From Compostibacter hankyongensis (GTDB lineage Bacteria > Bacteroidota > Bacteroidia > Chitinophagales > Chitinophagaceae): DNA of 64,000 bases. Below the pieces are notes generated by a model that saw only the letters and a program-made list of their open reading frames with translations, was not told the origin of the DNA and searched no databases. The position numbers were made by a program, and so were the translations under genes. Position 1 is the first letter of the stretch. Each line of letters starts with the position of its first letter. Of the stretch, positions 40,999 to 49,707 are shown piece by piece. The DNA lies in contig NZ_BAABFN010000002.1 in the NCBI RefSeq assembly GCF_039541075.1, forward strand, positions 806,001-870,000, written 5' to 3'.

Positions 40999-41148
40999 GA
41001 CAGAGGTCTTTCAATAGGGTTTGTTAAATAGTTTCAGAGTTTATAAAAGGTCTACCGGTCTTTTTTCCTTTTTTTATTTTCATCCAAAGACGATCCGGCC
41101 ATAGAAAATGTTACACTTATTTAGAACTTTTTTTAACCAGTTACAATG

Positions 41149-41156
41149 CAAAGATA
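41149..41156 (-). promoter_or_regulatory. -7 box of the receptor gene
   Basis: TATCTTTG on the minus strand is an exact TAnnTTTG match, about 150 nt before the receptor ATG. The adjoining palindrome occupies the -10 to -35 space. Confidence 0.55.
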
Positions 41157-41158
41157 TG

Positions 41159-41184
41159 TACTATGTAATACATACTACATAGTA
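41159..41184. promoter_or_regulatory. operator-like palindrome (TACTATGTA-N8-TACATAGTA)
   Basis: TACTATGTA at 41159-41167 and TACATAGTA at 41176-41184 are exact reverse complements with an 8-bp spacer. A nested ATGTAATACAT palindrome (41163-41173) shares the half-site ATGTA. It lies just upstream of the -7 box, so a bound regulator would block RNA polymerase. Similarity to PadR-type (ATGT/ACAT) sites is only suggestive. Confidence 0.65.
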
Positions 41185-41601
41185 TTACACAAACGGTCTG
41201 TAGGACGGGACGAACGGTGGAAAAGGGCGGAAGAAACCGGAAAACCGCTTTAGCAGCAACGGCATGCTGATGTACAAAGGCGGTGATTTTTTTAATGATT
41301 ATATTAGCAGTACGAACAGGATTTGCCGGTAAGAAGGAGGGTAACGGTTGCGAAGACAAGATTGATCACGTATAATATTTAACTTGAAATAAATCTCATT
41401 ATAAATTCATAACCAATAATCAACAAACAACATAAAATAAATCAGACACATTTTTAACACAAGAGGCCAATCCGATCTTCAGTTAAAGTAAATAAAGAGA
41501 CAAAGCATTCAAAATTTCGTTATTTAATTTCAAGTAGATTTTGTAATAATTTACTTATCAAATAACTAATGAACATATAATTATTCCCAAAACGAATACC
41601 A

Positions 41602-42654
41602 ATGATCAATCTCCTGCTCCGCCTCTTCTCTCTCGCTTTTATCCTGGGCAGCGGGATGCCCGTCCGGGCCCAGACCGCCTCTCCCTACCCCCGCAGCAGC
41701 CTTATCACGGACGTGATCTTCCATTTCAACGAGGTCAGAACATCTGCCCGCGGCAGCGATATCTGGCCGGCGACTTGGGCTGCAGACGACCGGCTGTACA
41801 CCGCCTGGGGCGACGGTAACGGATTCTCCGGTCCGAAAAAGGTCAGCTGGGGCCTGGCCTGTCTGGACGACTCGGCGGGCCAATGGGCCGGCAGGGACAT
41901 CTTTTACGGCCCGCCCGGCGTGCGGCAGGGAAAGGTATCCGGACTGCTGGCCCTCGGCGATACCCTGTATGCCTGGAAAAACGAGCAGAACGGAAAATAT
42001 CCCTTGTGCGATATCCGGCTGATCAGATCGACCGACCGGGGCAGGTCCTGGTCCGGCCTGCCCGTAGTGTTCGGTCCTGCAGGCTTTAAGCCGGTATCCT
42101 TTGTCAATTTCGGACAGGGGTATACCGGCGCACGCGACCATAATATATACATTGCCGGGTTCAACAGCGGGGATACGCTACATCGGATATATCTGCTGCG
42201 GGCCGACCGGGACAGCCTGGAATATCCTGCTGCATACGAATGCCTGAGCGGCCTGGACCGGCGGCGGCGCCCCTCCTGGAACCGGAACACCGCATCCCTG
42301 TACCCTGTTTTCAGCATCCAGGACACAGGAGAGGCCAACCCCTTTCCCGTCATCATTTATAATGCGGGACTGAAACGGTATCTGCTTACCGATTGTCACG
42401 GCCCTGCAGGCTGCATAGGCATATTCGAAGCGCCGGAGCCCTGGGGACCCTGGAAGACTGTTTACTACAGCGACCACTGGGGCGGGCTGAACAAAGGCGA
42501 ATACCTCGGCTTCGAATTTCCCAACAAATGGAGCAGCCACGATGGGAAGCAGCTGCGTATGGTCTTCAGCGTTTACAACTCCGACCGCCCGGACTGGAAC
42601 GACGCCTGCAATACCATACCGGTGACCTTTACCATTTCACCGGCCGGCCGGTAA
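41602..42654 (+). CDS. exported DUF4185/sialidase-like protein
   Basis: 350 residues with a signal peptide (about 1-23, ending VRAQ). The sequence has beta-propeller-like features: DIWPATWAADDRLYTAWGDGNGFSG, IRLIRSTDRGRSWSGLPVVFGP (an Asp-box-like S-x-D-x-G-x-x-W), and YLLTDCHGPAGCIGIFEAPEPWGPWKTVYYSDHWGG. DUF4185 domains are found in secreted glycan-associated proteins. Catalytic residues cannot be assigned. It faces the receptor gene across the AT-rich region. Confidence 0.7.
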   Translation: MINLLLRLFSLAFILGSGMPVRAQTASPYPRSSLITDVIFHFNEVRTSARGSDIWPATWAADDRLYTAWGDGNGFSGPKKVSWGLACLDDSAGQWAGRDIFYGPPGVRQGKVSGLLALGDTLYAWKNEQNGKYPLCDIRLIRSTDRGRSWSGLPVVFGPAGFKPVSFVNFGQGYTGARDHNIYIAGFNSGDTLHRIYLLRADRDSLEYPAAYECLSGLDRRRRPSWNRNTASLYPVFSIQDTGEANPFPVIIYNAGLKRYLLTDCHGPAGCIGIFEAPEPWGPWKTVYYSDHWGGLNKGEYLGFEFPNKWSSHDGKQLRMVFSVYNSDRPDWNDACNTIPVTFTISPAGR

Positions 42655-42714
42655 GCACGGGGAAAAGGAGTATATGCGCTCCAGTTATACTCCGCGTACC
42701 TATCCGCGGGAACG

Positions 42715-43833
42715 TTATAGTCCCGCCATCTGTTCCATAAACGCCCGTCCGAAATCCGAACCCAGTAAGGTACGGTTCAGGTTCCGGCGGAAAGGATTGA
42801 ACATGCCGATCCCGGGAACAGGATGAATGATGTGGTAGAAGGGACGGCTCAGGTCCTGGGAGTTAGCCAGAACGATAAAGGTGAGCCCCTTTTCAGGAAC
42901 TTTTACAAAAAGAGCCGAATAGCCGGTCCACCAGCCGGTATGCCAGACCACCTTTATCCCTTTATAATATTTTACAAACCATCCCAGGCCATACTGCAGG
43001 GTTTTTCCTTTTGGTGTAACAAATGGGGTAAAGACCTTTTCCCAGGTAGCCGTGTCCAGGAACCGCTTTTCATCGATAGCTACAGAATAAGCCGCCAGGT
43101 CCGCCACCGTGCTCATAATGCCGGCAGCGGCGCCGAAGCCGTAAGAGAACCTGACAGGCTTCAGCTGCTTTTTATCCCAGTCATAAGGTCTGGCTACCCG
43201 CTGCATAAACTCCTCCCGGTCATAGCCCGTCAGCGCGAAGGCCGCGCTGTCATCCGTGCTGGGAACGGTGTTCTTCAGGCCCAGGGGCCGTACGATATTC
43301 TCCATCAGCAGCTCCCCAAAGTGTCGGCCGGAGGATCTTTCGATCACCTTTGTCAGCTCATTGTACCATCCGCCGTTATACCGGAAGCTATAGCCGGGCT
43401 TGAACCCGTTCAGCGTGTTCCCCATGGCCGTATGGGTCAGCAGATGCTTCACCCTGATCCTGGGGTCGCTGCCCCAGCGGGCGCCCAGGTTGATGCCGTA
43501 TTGGGCAATAGGATCGTCCAGACTGACCCGGCCGGCCTCCACCTGCTGCATCAGCAGGATAGAGCCAAACGTCTTCGTCACGGAAGCGATCTGGTAAACG
43601 GTGTTCTTGTCGGGCACGGTCCGATGTTCCACATCGGCATAGCCAAAACCTTTTGACCAGACCAGCGTCTTCCCCTTCACGATCCCGGCAGACAGACCCG
43701 GGATATGATATTTCCTGCGGAGGAACTCGATCTTTTTTTCAAATGCTGCGATGCGGGAGCTGTCCTTCCCTGATTGGGCAGATGAATTTATAGTAAAAAT
43801 AGAAGTAAATAATATTAAGTACGTCATTTTCAT
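42715..43833 (-). CDS. serine hydrolase (class C beta-lactamase fold)
   Basis: 372 residues after choosing the ATG at 43833, which starts a signal peptide (MKMTYLILFTSIFTINSSAQ); the frame runs 96 codons further upstream into non-coding sequence. The nucleophile motif is SVTKTFGSILLMQQ (SxxK), and the third box HTG occurs in VVWHTGWWTGYS. The second box, normally YxN, reads YNGGW, so Asn may be shifted or lost. Such enzymes act as esterases, DD-peptidases or beta-lactamase-like hydrolases. Likely periplasmic or lipid-exposed. Confidence 0.88.
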   Translation of the reverse strand: MKMTYLILFTSIFTINSSAQSGKDSSRIAAFEKKIEFLRRKYHIPGLSAGIVKGKTLVWSKGFGYADVEHRTVPDKNTVYQIASVTKTFGSILLMQQVEAGRVSLDDPIAQYGINLGARWGSDPRIRVKHLLTHTAMGNTLNGFKPGYSFRYNGGWYNELTKVIERSSGRHFGELLMENIVRPLGLKNTVPSTDDSAAFALTGYDREEFMQRVARPYDWDKKQLKPVRFSYGFGAAAGIMSTVADLAAYSVAIDEKRFLDTATWEKVFTPFVTPKGKTLQYGLGWFVKYYKGIKVVWHTGWWTGYSALFVKVPEKGLTFIVLANSQDLSRPFYHIIHPVPGIGMFNPFRRNLNRTLLGSDFGRAFMEQMAGL

Positions 43834-43994
43834 ACAGAAGAAATTATAATATTTTATGACAGATGCGCTTAAAACGCAGGAACACAACCCCGGAAAAACA
43901 CAGGACGGCAGGGACGCAATCCCGGCGGTAAATTTCCGCCAAAACCGTAAAATGAAGCGCATTATCCAGTGCTCAGATCCGGATTTGAGCGCTG

Positions 43995-45179
43995 TTAAAC
44001 AGGAGAAGAACCGGAAACGGATGTTCCGGCAGAGACAACCTGACTCCGGTAAACGGAAGGGGACATCCCGGTGGTTTGCTTGAAAATACGCTGGAAGCTG
44101 GCGGAGGAATTGAACCCGCATTCGGAGGCAATGCCGGCGATGGTCCAGCGGTCCACCTCCGGCTGCAACAGCTTTTCCTTAAAAGCCTCCACCCGGTAGG
44201 CATTCACAAACTCGTTGAAATTCTTATGCAGGTGCTGGTTCAGGACGGCGGATATCGTCTTGGGCGCAATCCCGGTATGGCGCGCCAAACCCTGCAGGTT
44301 GAGCAGCGGGTCCAGGTATAGCCTGTCGTCTTCCATGGCCTTTTTCAGAATGGCAAGTATCCGGCCGGCGGCAGCATCCTCCAGGACCGCAGATTTGCCC
44401 AATCCCTTTTTGACGCCCTGCCGGGCCTGCTGAGCCATCAGGTATCCTTTTATTCCCAGCCAGTAGACCAGCACCGCCAGGGGTACATACAGGGGATACC
44501 AGTCAAACACATCCAGCATCATATTGGTGTAACGGGGAATCACATAAGGGATCAGATAAAGCAGCCACAGCACCTGGAAACCTAAGAATCCACGGGTAAG
44601 CTGTTGCAGCCAGCGCAGCCGGGCAGGGTCATAGAAGATAGTGAGATTCTCGCTTTTTATTTTAAATGAATGAATATTTTTTATTGATAACCAAGTATAC
44701 GTACTGACAGATATCCATCTCGGAATATCTGAATATACATTATAGGTATCGATAAAACGCCCCCAGGGCTGAGGGTGTCTTGGAATGAGACCGGTAGCCA
44801 GGCCGGCAAAATACAGCATGGCGGTAAGCTGGGGGACGCAGTCGATCACCACCGGATAAAAGTGGATCCACAGCCGCCTGCTCATTTTAAAACCGGGATC
44901 CAGGGAAGATTTTACATAGAAAAAGATGAGCGGACCAAAAGGCATCACCACGATCATCGGTACAAAGTAGGAGATCAGCTCGGGGATACCACGGTCAAAC
45001 CAGCCCTGAAAGCTGCCATAGAGGTCAAGACAGGCCAGGGCGATCAGGAAGATCAGCAGGGCCAGCAGACGGTTCGTCTGCCGGTCTTTCCCCGAGTAAA
45101 AAAGCAACACACTGATCACAAACCCTTGTGCAGCACCCAATAAGATAATTGTTCTAAATAATCCCGATGCAAAGGTCAT
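43995..45179 (-). CDS. 7TM-type AraC-family transcriptional regulator
   Basis: 394 residues with seven predicted membrane helices in the first 260 residues (LFRTIILLGAAQGFVISVLLF, LLALLIFLIALACLDLY, ...), followed by a cytoplasmic AraC-type DNA-binding domain (about 285-380): LDPLLNLQGLARHTGIAPKTISAVLNQHLHKNFNEFVNAYRVE and IAGIASECGFNSSASFQRIFKQTTGMSPSVYR. Ligand unknown. It is upstream of the serine hydrolase gene in the same orientation with a 161-bp gap, so it may regulate that gene. Confidence 0.92.
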   Translation of the reverse strand: MTFASGLFRTIILLGAAQGFVISVLLFYSGKDRQTNRLLALLIFLIALACLDLYGSFQGWFDRGIPELISYFVPMIVVMPFGPLIFFYVKSSLDPGFKMSRRLWIHFYPVVIDCVPQLTAMLYFAGLATGLIPRHPQPWGRFIDTYNVYSDIPRWISVSTYTWLSIKNIHSFKIKSENLTIFYDPARLRWLQQLTRGFLGFQVLWLLYLIPYVIPRYTNMMLDVFDWYPLYVPLAVLVYWLGIKGYLMAQQARQGVKKGLGKSAVLEDAAAGRILAILKKAMEDDRLYLDPLLNLQGLARHTGIAPKTISAVLNQHLHKNFNEFVNAYRVEAFKEKLLQPEVDRWTIAGIASECGFNSSASFQRIFKQTTGMSPSVYRSQVVSAGTSVSGSSPV

Positions 45180-45201
45180 ATCGCTGTTAGCGCCTATCCG
45201 T

Positions 45202-46374
45202 TCAGCCGGCAGTCTTTGCCGGGATCAAAGGCAGCGCGGCATGTTTTTTCCGCACATAGAGGATCAGCCCGATCCCGCTGATCACCAGCAGCGTAGAGAT
45301 GATCTCCGCCTGCGTGGGGCTGATGCCCAGGAAATGATACCGGGTATTTACCCGAATGGTTTCTACAAGAAATCTTTCTATTCCTGTGAAAATGAAATAA
45401 ATACCGAACATCATACCCGGACGGGTAATCTTCTTCCGGATGCTCCATAGCACGCCGAAAAGGATCAGGCAGGCGATCACTTCATACAACGGAGTGGGGT
45501 ACACGCCATGCGGCAGCTGGAAGCAATGCGGCCCTTCGCAGCCCGGGATAGGAACGCCGGCATTGTTCACATTATGCGGGTAGGTATAGCTCCAGAGCCA
45601 GTCCGGCAGCCCGGCAAAAGGCTTCGGATGGGGGTTCTCGATACCCCAGTCCCCGTCGCCCGCCATATGACAGCCGATGCGGCCCAGCCCGTAGGCCAGC
45701 ATAAGCGCAGGGGCGGCGCTGTCCACCAGGTGCCAGCCGCTGATCTGCTTGCTGCGGGCATACCAGATGATGGCGATGGCCGCCACGATCAGCCCCCCGT
45801 AAAAGGTGAGTCCGCTGAAAGAGAAGAAGCTGCCTACCGGGTCGGCCATATAGCTGTTCCAGTTTTCCAGCCCGTCGAAGATCTTGGCCCCCACCAGACC
45901 GCCGATGGCGGCCAGCACGGTAAAGTCGCCCACCCGCTGATGGGGCATCACCGTTCTTTTCTCCTGCCGGGGCGGATCCAGCCGGCGCTTTTTCTTATCG
46001 CGGTACCTCAGAAATACAAACAGGGCGGCAAAGGCAAGGGCACCCGGCCAGTTACCCTCGACGGACAGCAGCACCTGCTGGGGATTAGCGGAGAAGGCGG
46101 ACCAGTGGGAAAGGGCATATACGAGCTTAAAACCAATGATGAAACCCAATATCCCGTTCCACAGCAGCTCTCCCGTACCGGCCGGCCTACCTACCCAGTA
46201 AGATTCCGTTACGCCCTTCATCCAGCCCAGCTCTTCCCGTCTTTTCAACTCCCGCATCAGCGTATAGGCGGCCCCCAGGAAGGCGACCACGACAAAGAAG
46301 CCAAAGGTCTGTATGGGCAGCGGCACACGGATGCCAAGCAGGTCATGTAGCAGATCGGAAACTGTAGGATACAT
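45202..46374 (-). CDS. Lgt-like prolipoprotein diacylglyceryl transferase family protein
   Basis: 390 residues with seven to eight membrane segments, longer than the typical 270-290 of Lgt; an additional N-terminal region and a connecting loop account for this. The Lgt signature is altered: GRIGCHMAGDGDWG instead of GRxGNFxNxE, so the Asn is Cys and the last acidic residue is Asp. The Arg is kept. YPTPLYEVIACLILF near the C-terminus matches the family. It may be a functional Bacteroidota Lgt variant or a paralogue of different function. Confidence 0.75.
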   Translation of the reverse strand: MYPTVSDLLHDLLGIRVPLPIQTFGFFVVVAFLGAAYTLMRELKRREELGWMKGVTESYWVGRPAGTGELLWNGILGFIIGFKLVYALSHWSAFSANPQQVLLSVEGNWPGALAFAALFVFLRYRDKKKRRLDPPRQEKRTVMPHQRVGDFTVLAAIGGLVGAKIFDGLENWNSYMADPVGSFFSFSGLTFYGGLIVAAIAIIWYARSKQISGWHLVDSAAPALMLAYGLGRIGCHMAGDGDWGIENPHPKPFAGLPDWLWSYTYPHNVNNAGVPIPGCEGPHCFQLPHGVYPTPLYEVIACLILFGVLWSIRKKITRPGMMFGIYFIFTGIERFLVETIRVNTRYHFLGISPTQAEIISTLLVISGIGLILYVRKKHAALPLIPAKTAG

Positions 46375-46404
46375 AGGCTAAAAATACAAACAGGTAATCA
46401 ATAT

Positions 46405-47172
46405 TCAATCGCCCCTCCACTCCCGGCCGGTAAGCTGGATAAACACGTCTTCCAGGTTGGCCTTTTTTACGGCGCGCGGACGCTCAAACCCGCCCGCTAC
46501 CAGCTCGTCGATCAGCGCGTCCGGCGAATTCAGGGCAATGATCCTGCCGCTGTCCACGATGGCCACCCGGTCGCAGAGGTATTCGGCTTCGTCCATATAG
46601 TGAGTGGTGATGACAATAGTAGCGCCCTGACCGCGCACCTTCCGGATCAGCTCCCAAAGGTTGCGCCGGGCCTGCGGATCCAGGCCGGTGGTAGGTTCGT
46701 CCAGGAAGATGATCCTGGGCTGGTTGATCAGGGTGGTGGCAATAGAAAAGCGCTGCTGCTGGCCTCCGGACAAGGCTTTGTACCGGACCTTCGCCTTGTC
46801 GCCGAGGTTCACCATCTCCAGGTATTCCATCGGCTTTACCTTCCGGTTGTACAGCCCGGCAAACAGCTCGATGAGCTCTGTCAGGTTCAGCCCGGGATAA
46901 TAGCCGGAGCTCTGCAGCTGCACGCCGATCATCTTTTTGATCTGTTCCGGGTGCTCGTCGAGGCTGAAACCGCCCACCCATACCTCGCCGGAAGTTTTTT
47001 CCCGCAGGGTCTCGATGATCTCGAGGGTGGTGGATTTCCCCGCTCCGTTGGGCCCGAGCAGCCCGAATATCTCTCCTTCCCGCACCCCGAAGCTGATGCC
47101 GTCTACCGCCGTGAAATCGCCGTACTTTTTTACAAGCTCTTTTACCTCGATGATCTGCTGCGGAGCGCTCAT
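46405..47172 (-). CDS. ABC transporter ATP-binding protein
   Basis: 255 residues with Walker A GPNGAGKSTTLEII (residues about 39-52), Q-loop region IGVQLQSSGYYPGL, signature YKALSGGQQQRFSIA, Walker B IIFLDEPTTGLDP and the H-loop TTHYMDEAE. This is the DrrA/CcmA-like class of ABC-2 exporters. No cognate permease is adjacent: upstream is fbp and downstream the Lgt-like gene. The partner must be elsewhere in the genome. Confidence 0.93.
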   Translation of the reverse strand: MSAPQQIIEVKELVKKYGDFTAVDGISFGVREGEIFGLLGPNGAGKSTTLEIIETLREKTSGEVWVGGFSLDEHPEQIKKMIGVQLQSSGYYPGLNLTELIELFAGLYNRKVKPMEYLEMVNLGDKAKVRYKALSGGQQQRFSIATTLINQPRIIFLDEPTTGLDPQARRNLWELIRKVRGQGATIVITTHYMDEAEYLCDRVAIVDSGRIIALNSPDALIDELVAGGFERPRAVKKANLEDVFIQLTGREWRGD

Positions 47173-47181
47173 GGCTGCAAG

Positions 47182-48201
47182 TTACATTGCATTCGTCAAA
47201 AAATCTTCCAGTTTTTCCATCATATGCCGGGAACCGATATACATGGGAGTGCGCTGGTGAATGGCGGTGGGCTGTACATCCAGCACCCGCTGCCCTGCCG
47301 CGGTCAGCGCTTTTCCGCCGGCCACTTCCACGATAAAGGCCATGGGATTGCATTCATACAGGAGGCGCAGCTTGCCCGAAGGGCGGTCCGACGTACCGGG
47401 ATAAATAAAGATGCCGCCCTTGATCAGGTTGCGGTGAATATCGGCTACCATCGAGCCGATATACCGGTGGGTATAAGGACGGCCGCTGCCGGGGTCGCGA
47501 TGCATACAGTAACGCACATATTCTTTGACGGGCTCATCGTATTTCTCCATATTCCCCAGGTTCACCGAAAAAATATTGCCGTCCGGGGGACATTTCAGGT
47601 TGGGATGCGAAAGACAGAACTCCCCGATGGACGGGTCGAGCGTAAATCCGTTCACCCCCCGGCGGGTGGCATATACCAGGATGGTGGAAGACCCGTATAT
47701 GATATACCCTGCCGCCACCACGCAGTTACCCGGCTGCAGGAAATCGTCCTTTGTACAGGGCGTTCCGCGCGGGGTCACCCGCCGGTGCACGGAAAAGATA
47801 GTGCCGATGGAGACGTTTACATCGATATTGCCGGAGCCGTCCAGCGGGTCCATCAGCAATACGTACTTGGACTGGTTGCTCAGCGGATCGTCAAACACCA
47901 GGATATCCTCGTTCTCCTCCGATCCTACCCCGGCGCAGTTGATGCCGCCCTGCAGCACGCTGATGAACTGCTGGTTGGAAAAGATATCCAGCTTTTTTAC
48001 ATCTTCGCCCTGAACATTGATCCTGCCTGCATCGCCAAGGATATCCACCAGCCCCGCCTGGCTGACTTCCACATTCACCCGTTTGGCCGCCAGGCCGATG
48101 TCGCGGAGCAGGCCGGAGAGCTCGCCGGTAGCCGCCGGGAAATTACGGAGTTCCTGGATGGTGAACTCCCCCAGGGTCATGATCTTACGTTGCGGATTCA
48201 T
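47182..48201 (-). CDS. fbp: class 1 fructose-1,6-bisphosphatase
   Basis: Gluconeogenic phosphatase of 339 residues. Metal-binding motif VLLMDPLDGSGNIDVNVSIG, then GSMVADIHRNLIKGGIFIYPG and the C-terminal GGKALTAAGQRVLDVQPTAIHQRTP. The start MNPQRKIMTLGEF is conserved in the family. Its 3' end is 9 bp from the ABC ATPase start, consistent with one transcript. Confidence 0.97.
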   Translation of the reverse strand: MNPQRKIMTLGEFTIQELRNFPAATGELSGLLRDIGLAAKRVNVEVSQAGLVDILGDAGRINVQGEDVKKLDIFSNQQFISVLQGGINCAGVGSEENEDILVFDDPLSNQSKYVLLMDPLDGSGNIDVNVSIGTIFSVHRRVTPRGTPCTKDDFLQPGNCVVAAGYIIYGSSTILVYATRRGVNGFTLDPSIGEFCLSHPNLKCPPDGNIFSVNLGNMEKYDEPVKEYVRYCMHRDPGSGRPYTHRYIGSMVADIHRNLIKGGIFIYPGTSDRPSGKLRLLYECNPMAFIVEVAGGKALTAAGQRVLDVQPTAIHQRTPMYIGSRHMMEKLEDFLTNAM

Positions 48202-48345
48202 CTTAGCACAGTCTATTTGATAAAAATGCGCCTAAATTACTATAAAAACCGCTGATCTTCCTTTCGTTGTGCCGGAGCCGGCTTTATTTTTTTATTGGTT
48301 TAAAGAATGCGAACTTTGCCCCCGGTTTTTTTATCCGGTCACGGT

Positions 48346-48353
48346 TATCTTTA
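48346..48353 (+). promoter_or_regulatory. -7-like box upstream of aspartokinase
   Basis: TATCTTTA, one mismatch from TAnnTTTG, with an untranslated leader of about 75 nt to the ATG at 48436. The leader contains the palindrome at 48361-48379. Confidence 0.4.
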
Positions 48354-48360
48354 GATGACC

Positions 48361-48379
48361 ATCCTGCCTGAGGCAGGAT
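48361..48379. repeat. short palindrome ATCCTGCCT-G-AGGCAGGAT
   Basis: A perfect 9-bp inverted repeat around a single G, sharing the core CCTGCC/GGCAGG with the one at 7355-7372. It lies in the aspartokinase leader; an attenuator or dispersed repeat are both possible. Confidence 0.5.
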
Positions 48380-48435
48380 CGAAGAATATCAAAGCGATAT
48401 CATTACGACCGGTTTCAACCGTTACAGCAGTAGTT

Positions 48436-49701
48436 ATGAAGGTTTTTAAATTTGGGGGCGCCAGCCTGACCGGGATCGACCAGATCCGGAATGTGGCCGG
48501 CATCATCCGTCCCTTTTCCGGCACAGAGCTGGTGGTGGTGGTATCCGCCATCGGGCAGACCACCAACGAGCTGGAAAAAGTAGCCATCCACTATTACCGG
48601 CGACAGCGGGAAACGGCAGCGCGGCTGCTGCAGAACATCAAGCAGTCCCATCTCGAAATTGCCGAGGCCCTGCTCCGCGATCCCGAGCATGCTGCCATCG
48701 AGTGTATGCGCCGCTTTTTTACCGAGGCCGAATGGCGGCTCGGCGAAAAGCCTTACCTGCCTTTCGACTATTATTATGACCAGCTGGTGAGTCTGGGAGA
48801 GCTGCTTTCGTCGATTATCGTAAGCGCCTATCTGAAGGATGAAGGTATCGGCAACGAATGGCTGGATGTACGCAGCGTTCTCCGGACCGACGCCACCTAC
48901 CGCGATGCGCAGGTAGACTGGCCTTACAGCAGCCAGCAGATGACCGAAAAGGTACTGCCGCTGCTCCGGCAGCACGGCCTGCTGTTAACCCAGGGCTTCA
49001 TCGGCTCCACGGCGGAAGGGCATACCACCACCCTCGGCCGGGAAGGCAGCGACTATACGGCGGCCCTCTTTACCAACATGCTGAACGCGGAAAGCCTGAC
49101 GATCTGGAAAGACGTGGAGGGATTAAAAAACGCCGACCCCAAGCTGTTTGCCGATACCATCAGCATACGGGAGATCAATTACCGCGAAGTCATCGAGATG
49201 GCCTACTACGGCGCAAGGGTGATCCATCCCAAGACCATCAAGCCGCTGCAGAACAAAAAGATACCGCTGTATGTGAAATGCTTCCTGGACCCGGAGCTTC
49301 CGGGCACCGTCATCCATGAAGGAGATCACTCGCGTCAGCTGCCGCCCCTGATCGTATTAAAACAGAAGCAGGTGCTGCTGACCATTACTTCCCGGGATTT
49401 TTCCTTTATCACGGAAGACAAGATCAGCGATATCTACGATATCTTCCACGGATTGAATATTCATATCAACCTCACACAGAACGGCGCCATCAGCTTCTCC
49501 TGCTGCATCGAGCACGACGGGGAAAAAATAGAAAGGCTGATCAAGACCCTTCACCGGGATTTCAGCGTGAATTACCACGAAGGGCTGGAGCTGCTCACCA
49601 TCCGGCATTACCAGCCGGAGCTGCTGGAAAGCTTTACCGCGGGACGCACGCTGCTGCTGGAGCAGCGTGCACCGCAGACAGTACAGTTTGTGCTGAAATG
49701 A
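48436..49701 (+). CDS. aspartate kinase
   Basis: Phosphorylates aspartate, first step to lysine, threonine and methionine. 421 residues from the ATG at 48436 (MKVFKFGGASLTG, the ATP-binding start); the 27 extra codons of the upstream ATG at 48355 are leader. VVVVSAIGQTTNELE, TTLGREGSDYTAALFTNML and WKDVEGLKNADPKLF are the kinase motifs; a C-terminal regulatory region is present (about 300-420, ISFSCCIEHDGEKIERLIK). Not linked to other lysine genes here, and lacks a fused homoserine dehydrogenase domain. Confidence 0.92.
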   Translation: MKVFKFGGASLTGIDQIRNVAGIIRPFSGTELVVVVSAIGQTTNELEKVAIHYYRRQRETAARLLQNIKQSHLEIAEALLRDPEHAAIECMRRFFTEAEWRLGEKPYLPFDYYYDQLVSLGELLSSIIVSAYLKDEGIGNEWLDVRSVLRTDATYRDAQVDWPYSSQQMTEKVLPLLRQHGLLLTQGFIGSTAEGHTTTLGREGSDYTAALFTNMLNAESLTIWKDVEGLKNADPKLFADTISIREINYREVIEMAYYGARVIHPKTIKPLQNKKIPLYVKCFLDPELPGTVIHEGDHSRQLPPLIVLKQKQVLLTITSRDFSFITEDKISDIYDIFHGLNIHINLTQNGAISFSCCIEHDGEKIERLIKTLHRDFSVNYHEGLELLTIRHYQPELLESFTAGRTLLLEQRAPQTVQFVLK

Positions 49702-49707
49702 CCGCGG

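Larger units (their letters stand above)
40999..41601. other. AT-rich intergenic region of about 600 bp
   Basis: No convincing ORF. It contains the receptor promoter and operator (41149-41184) and, from about 41380 to 41600, a strongly AT-rich stretch of no recognisable structure. A 72-codon ORF on the minus strand (41141-41359) overlaps the operator palindrome and is not believed to be a gene. Confidence 0.6.

Noticed and set aside
41141..41359. 72-codon minus-strand ORF in the AT-rich gap
   Set aside because: Overlaps the -7 box and operator of the receptor gene and has no conserved feature.
46600..48255. 551-codon plus-strand ORF opposite the ABC ATPase and fbp
   Set aside because: It is antisense to two well-supported genes; long antisense frames are expected from the high-GC third positions here, and the protein has no domain.
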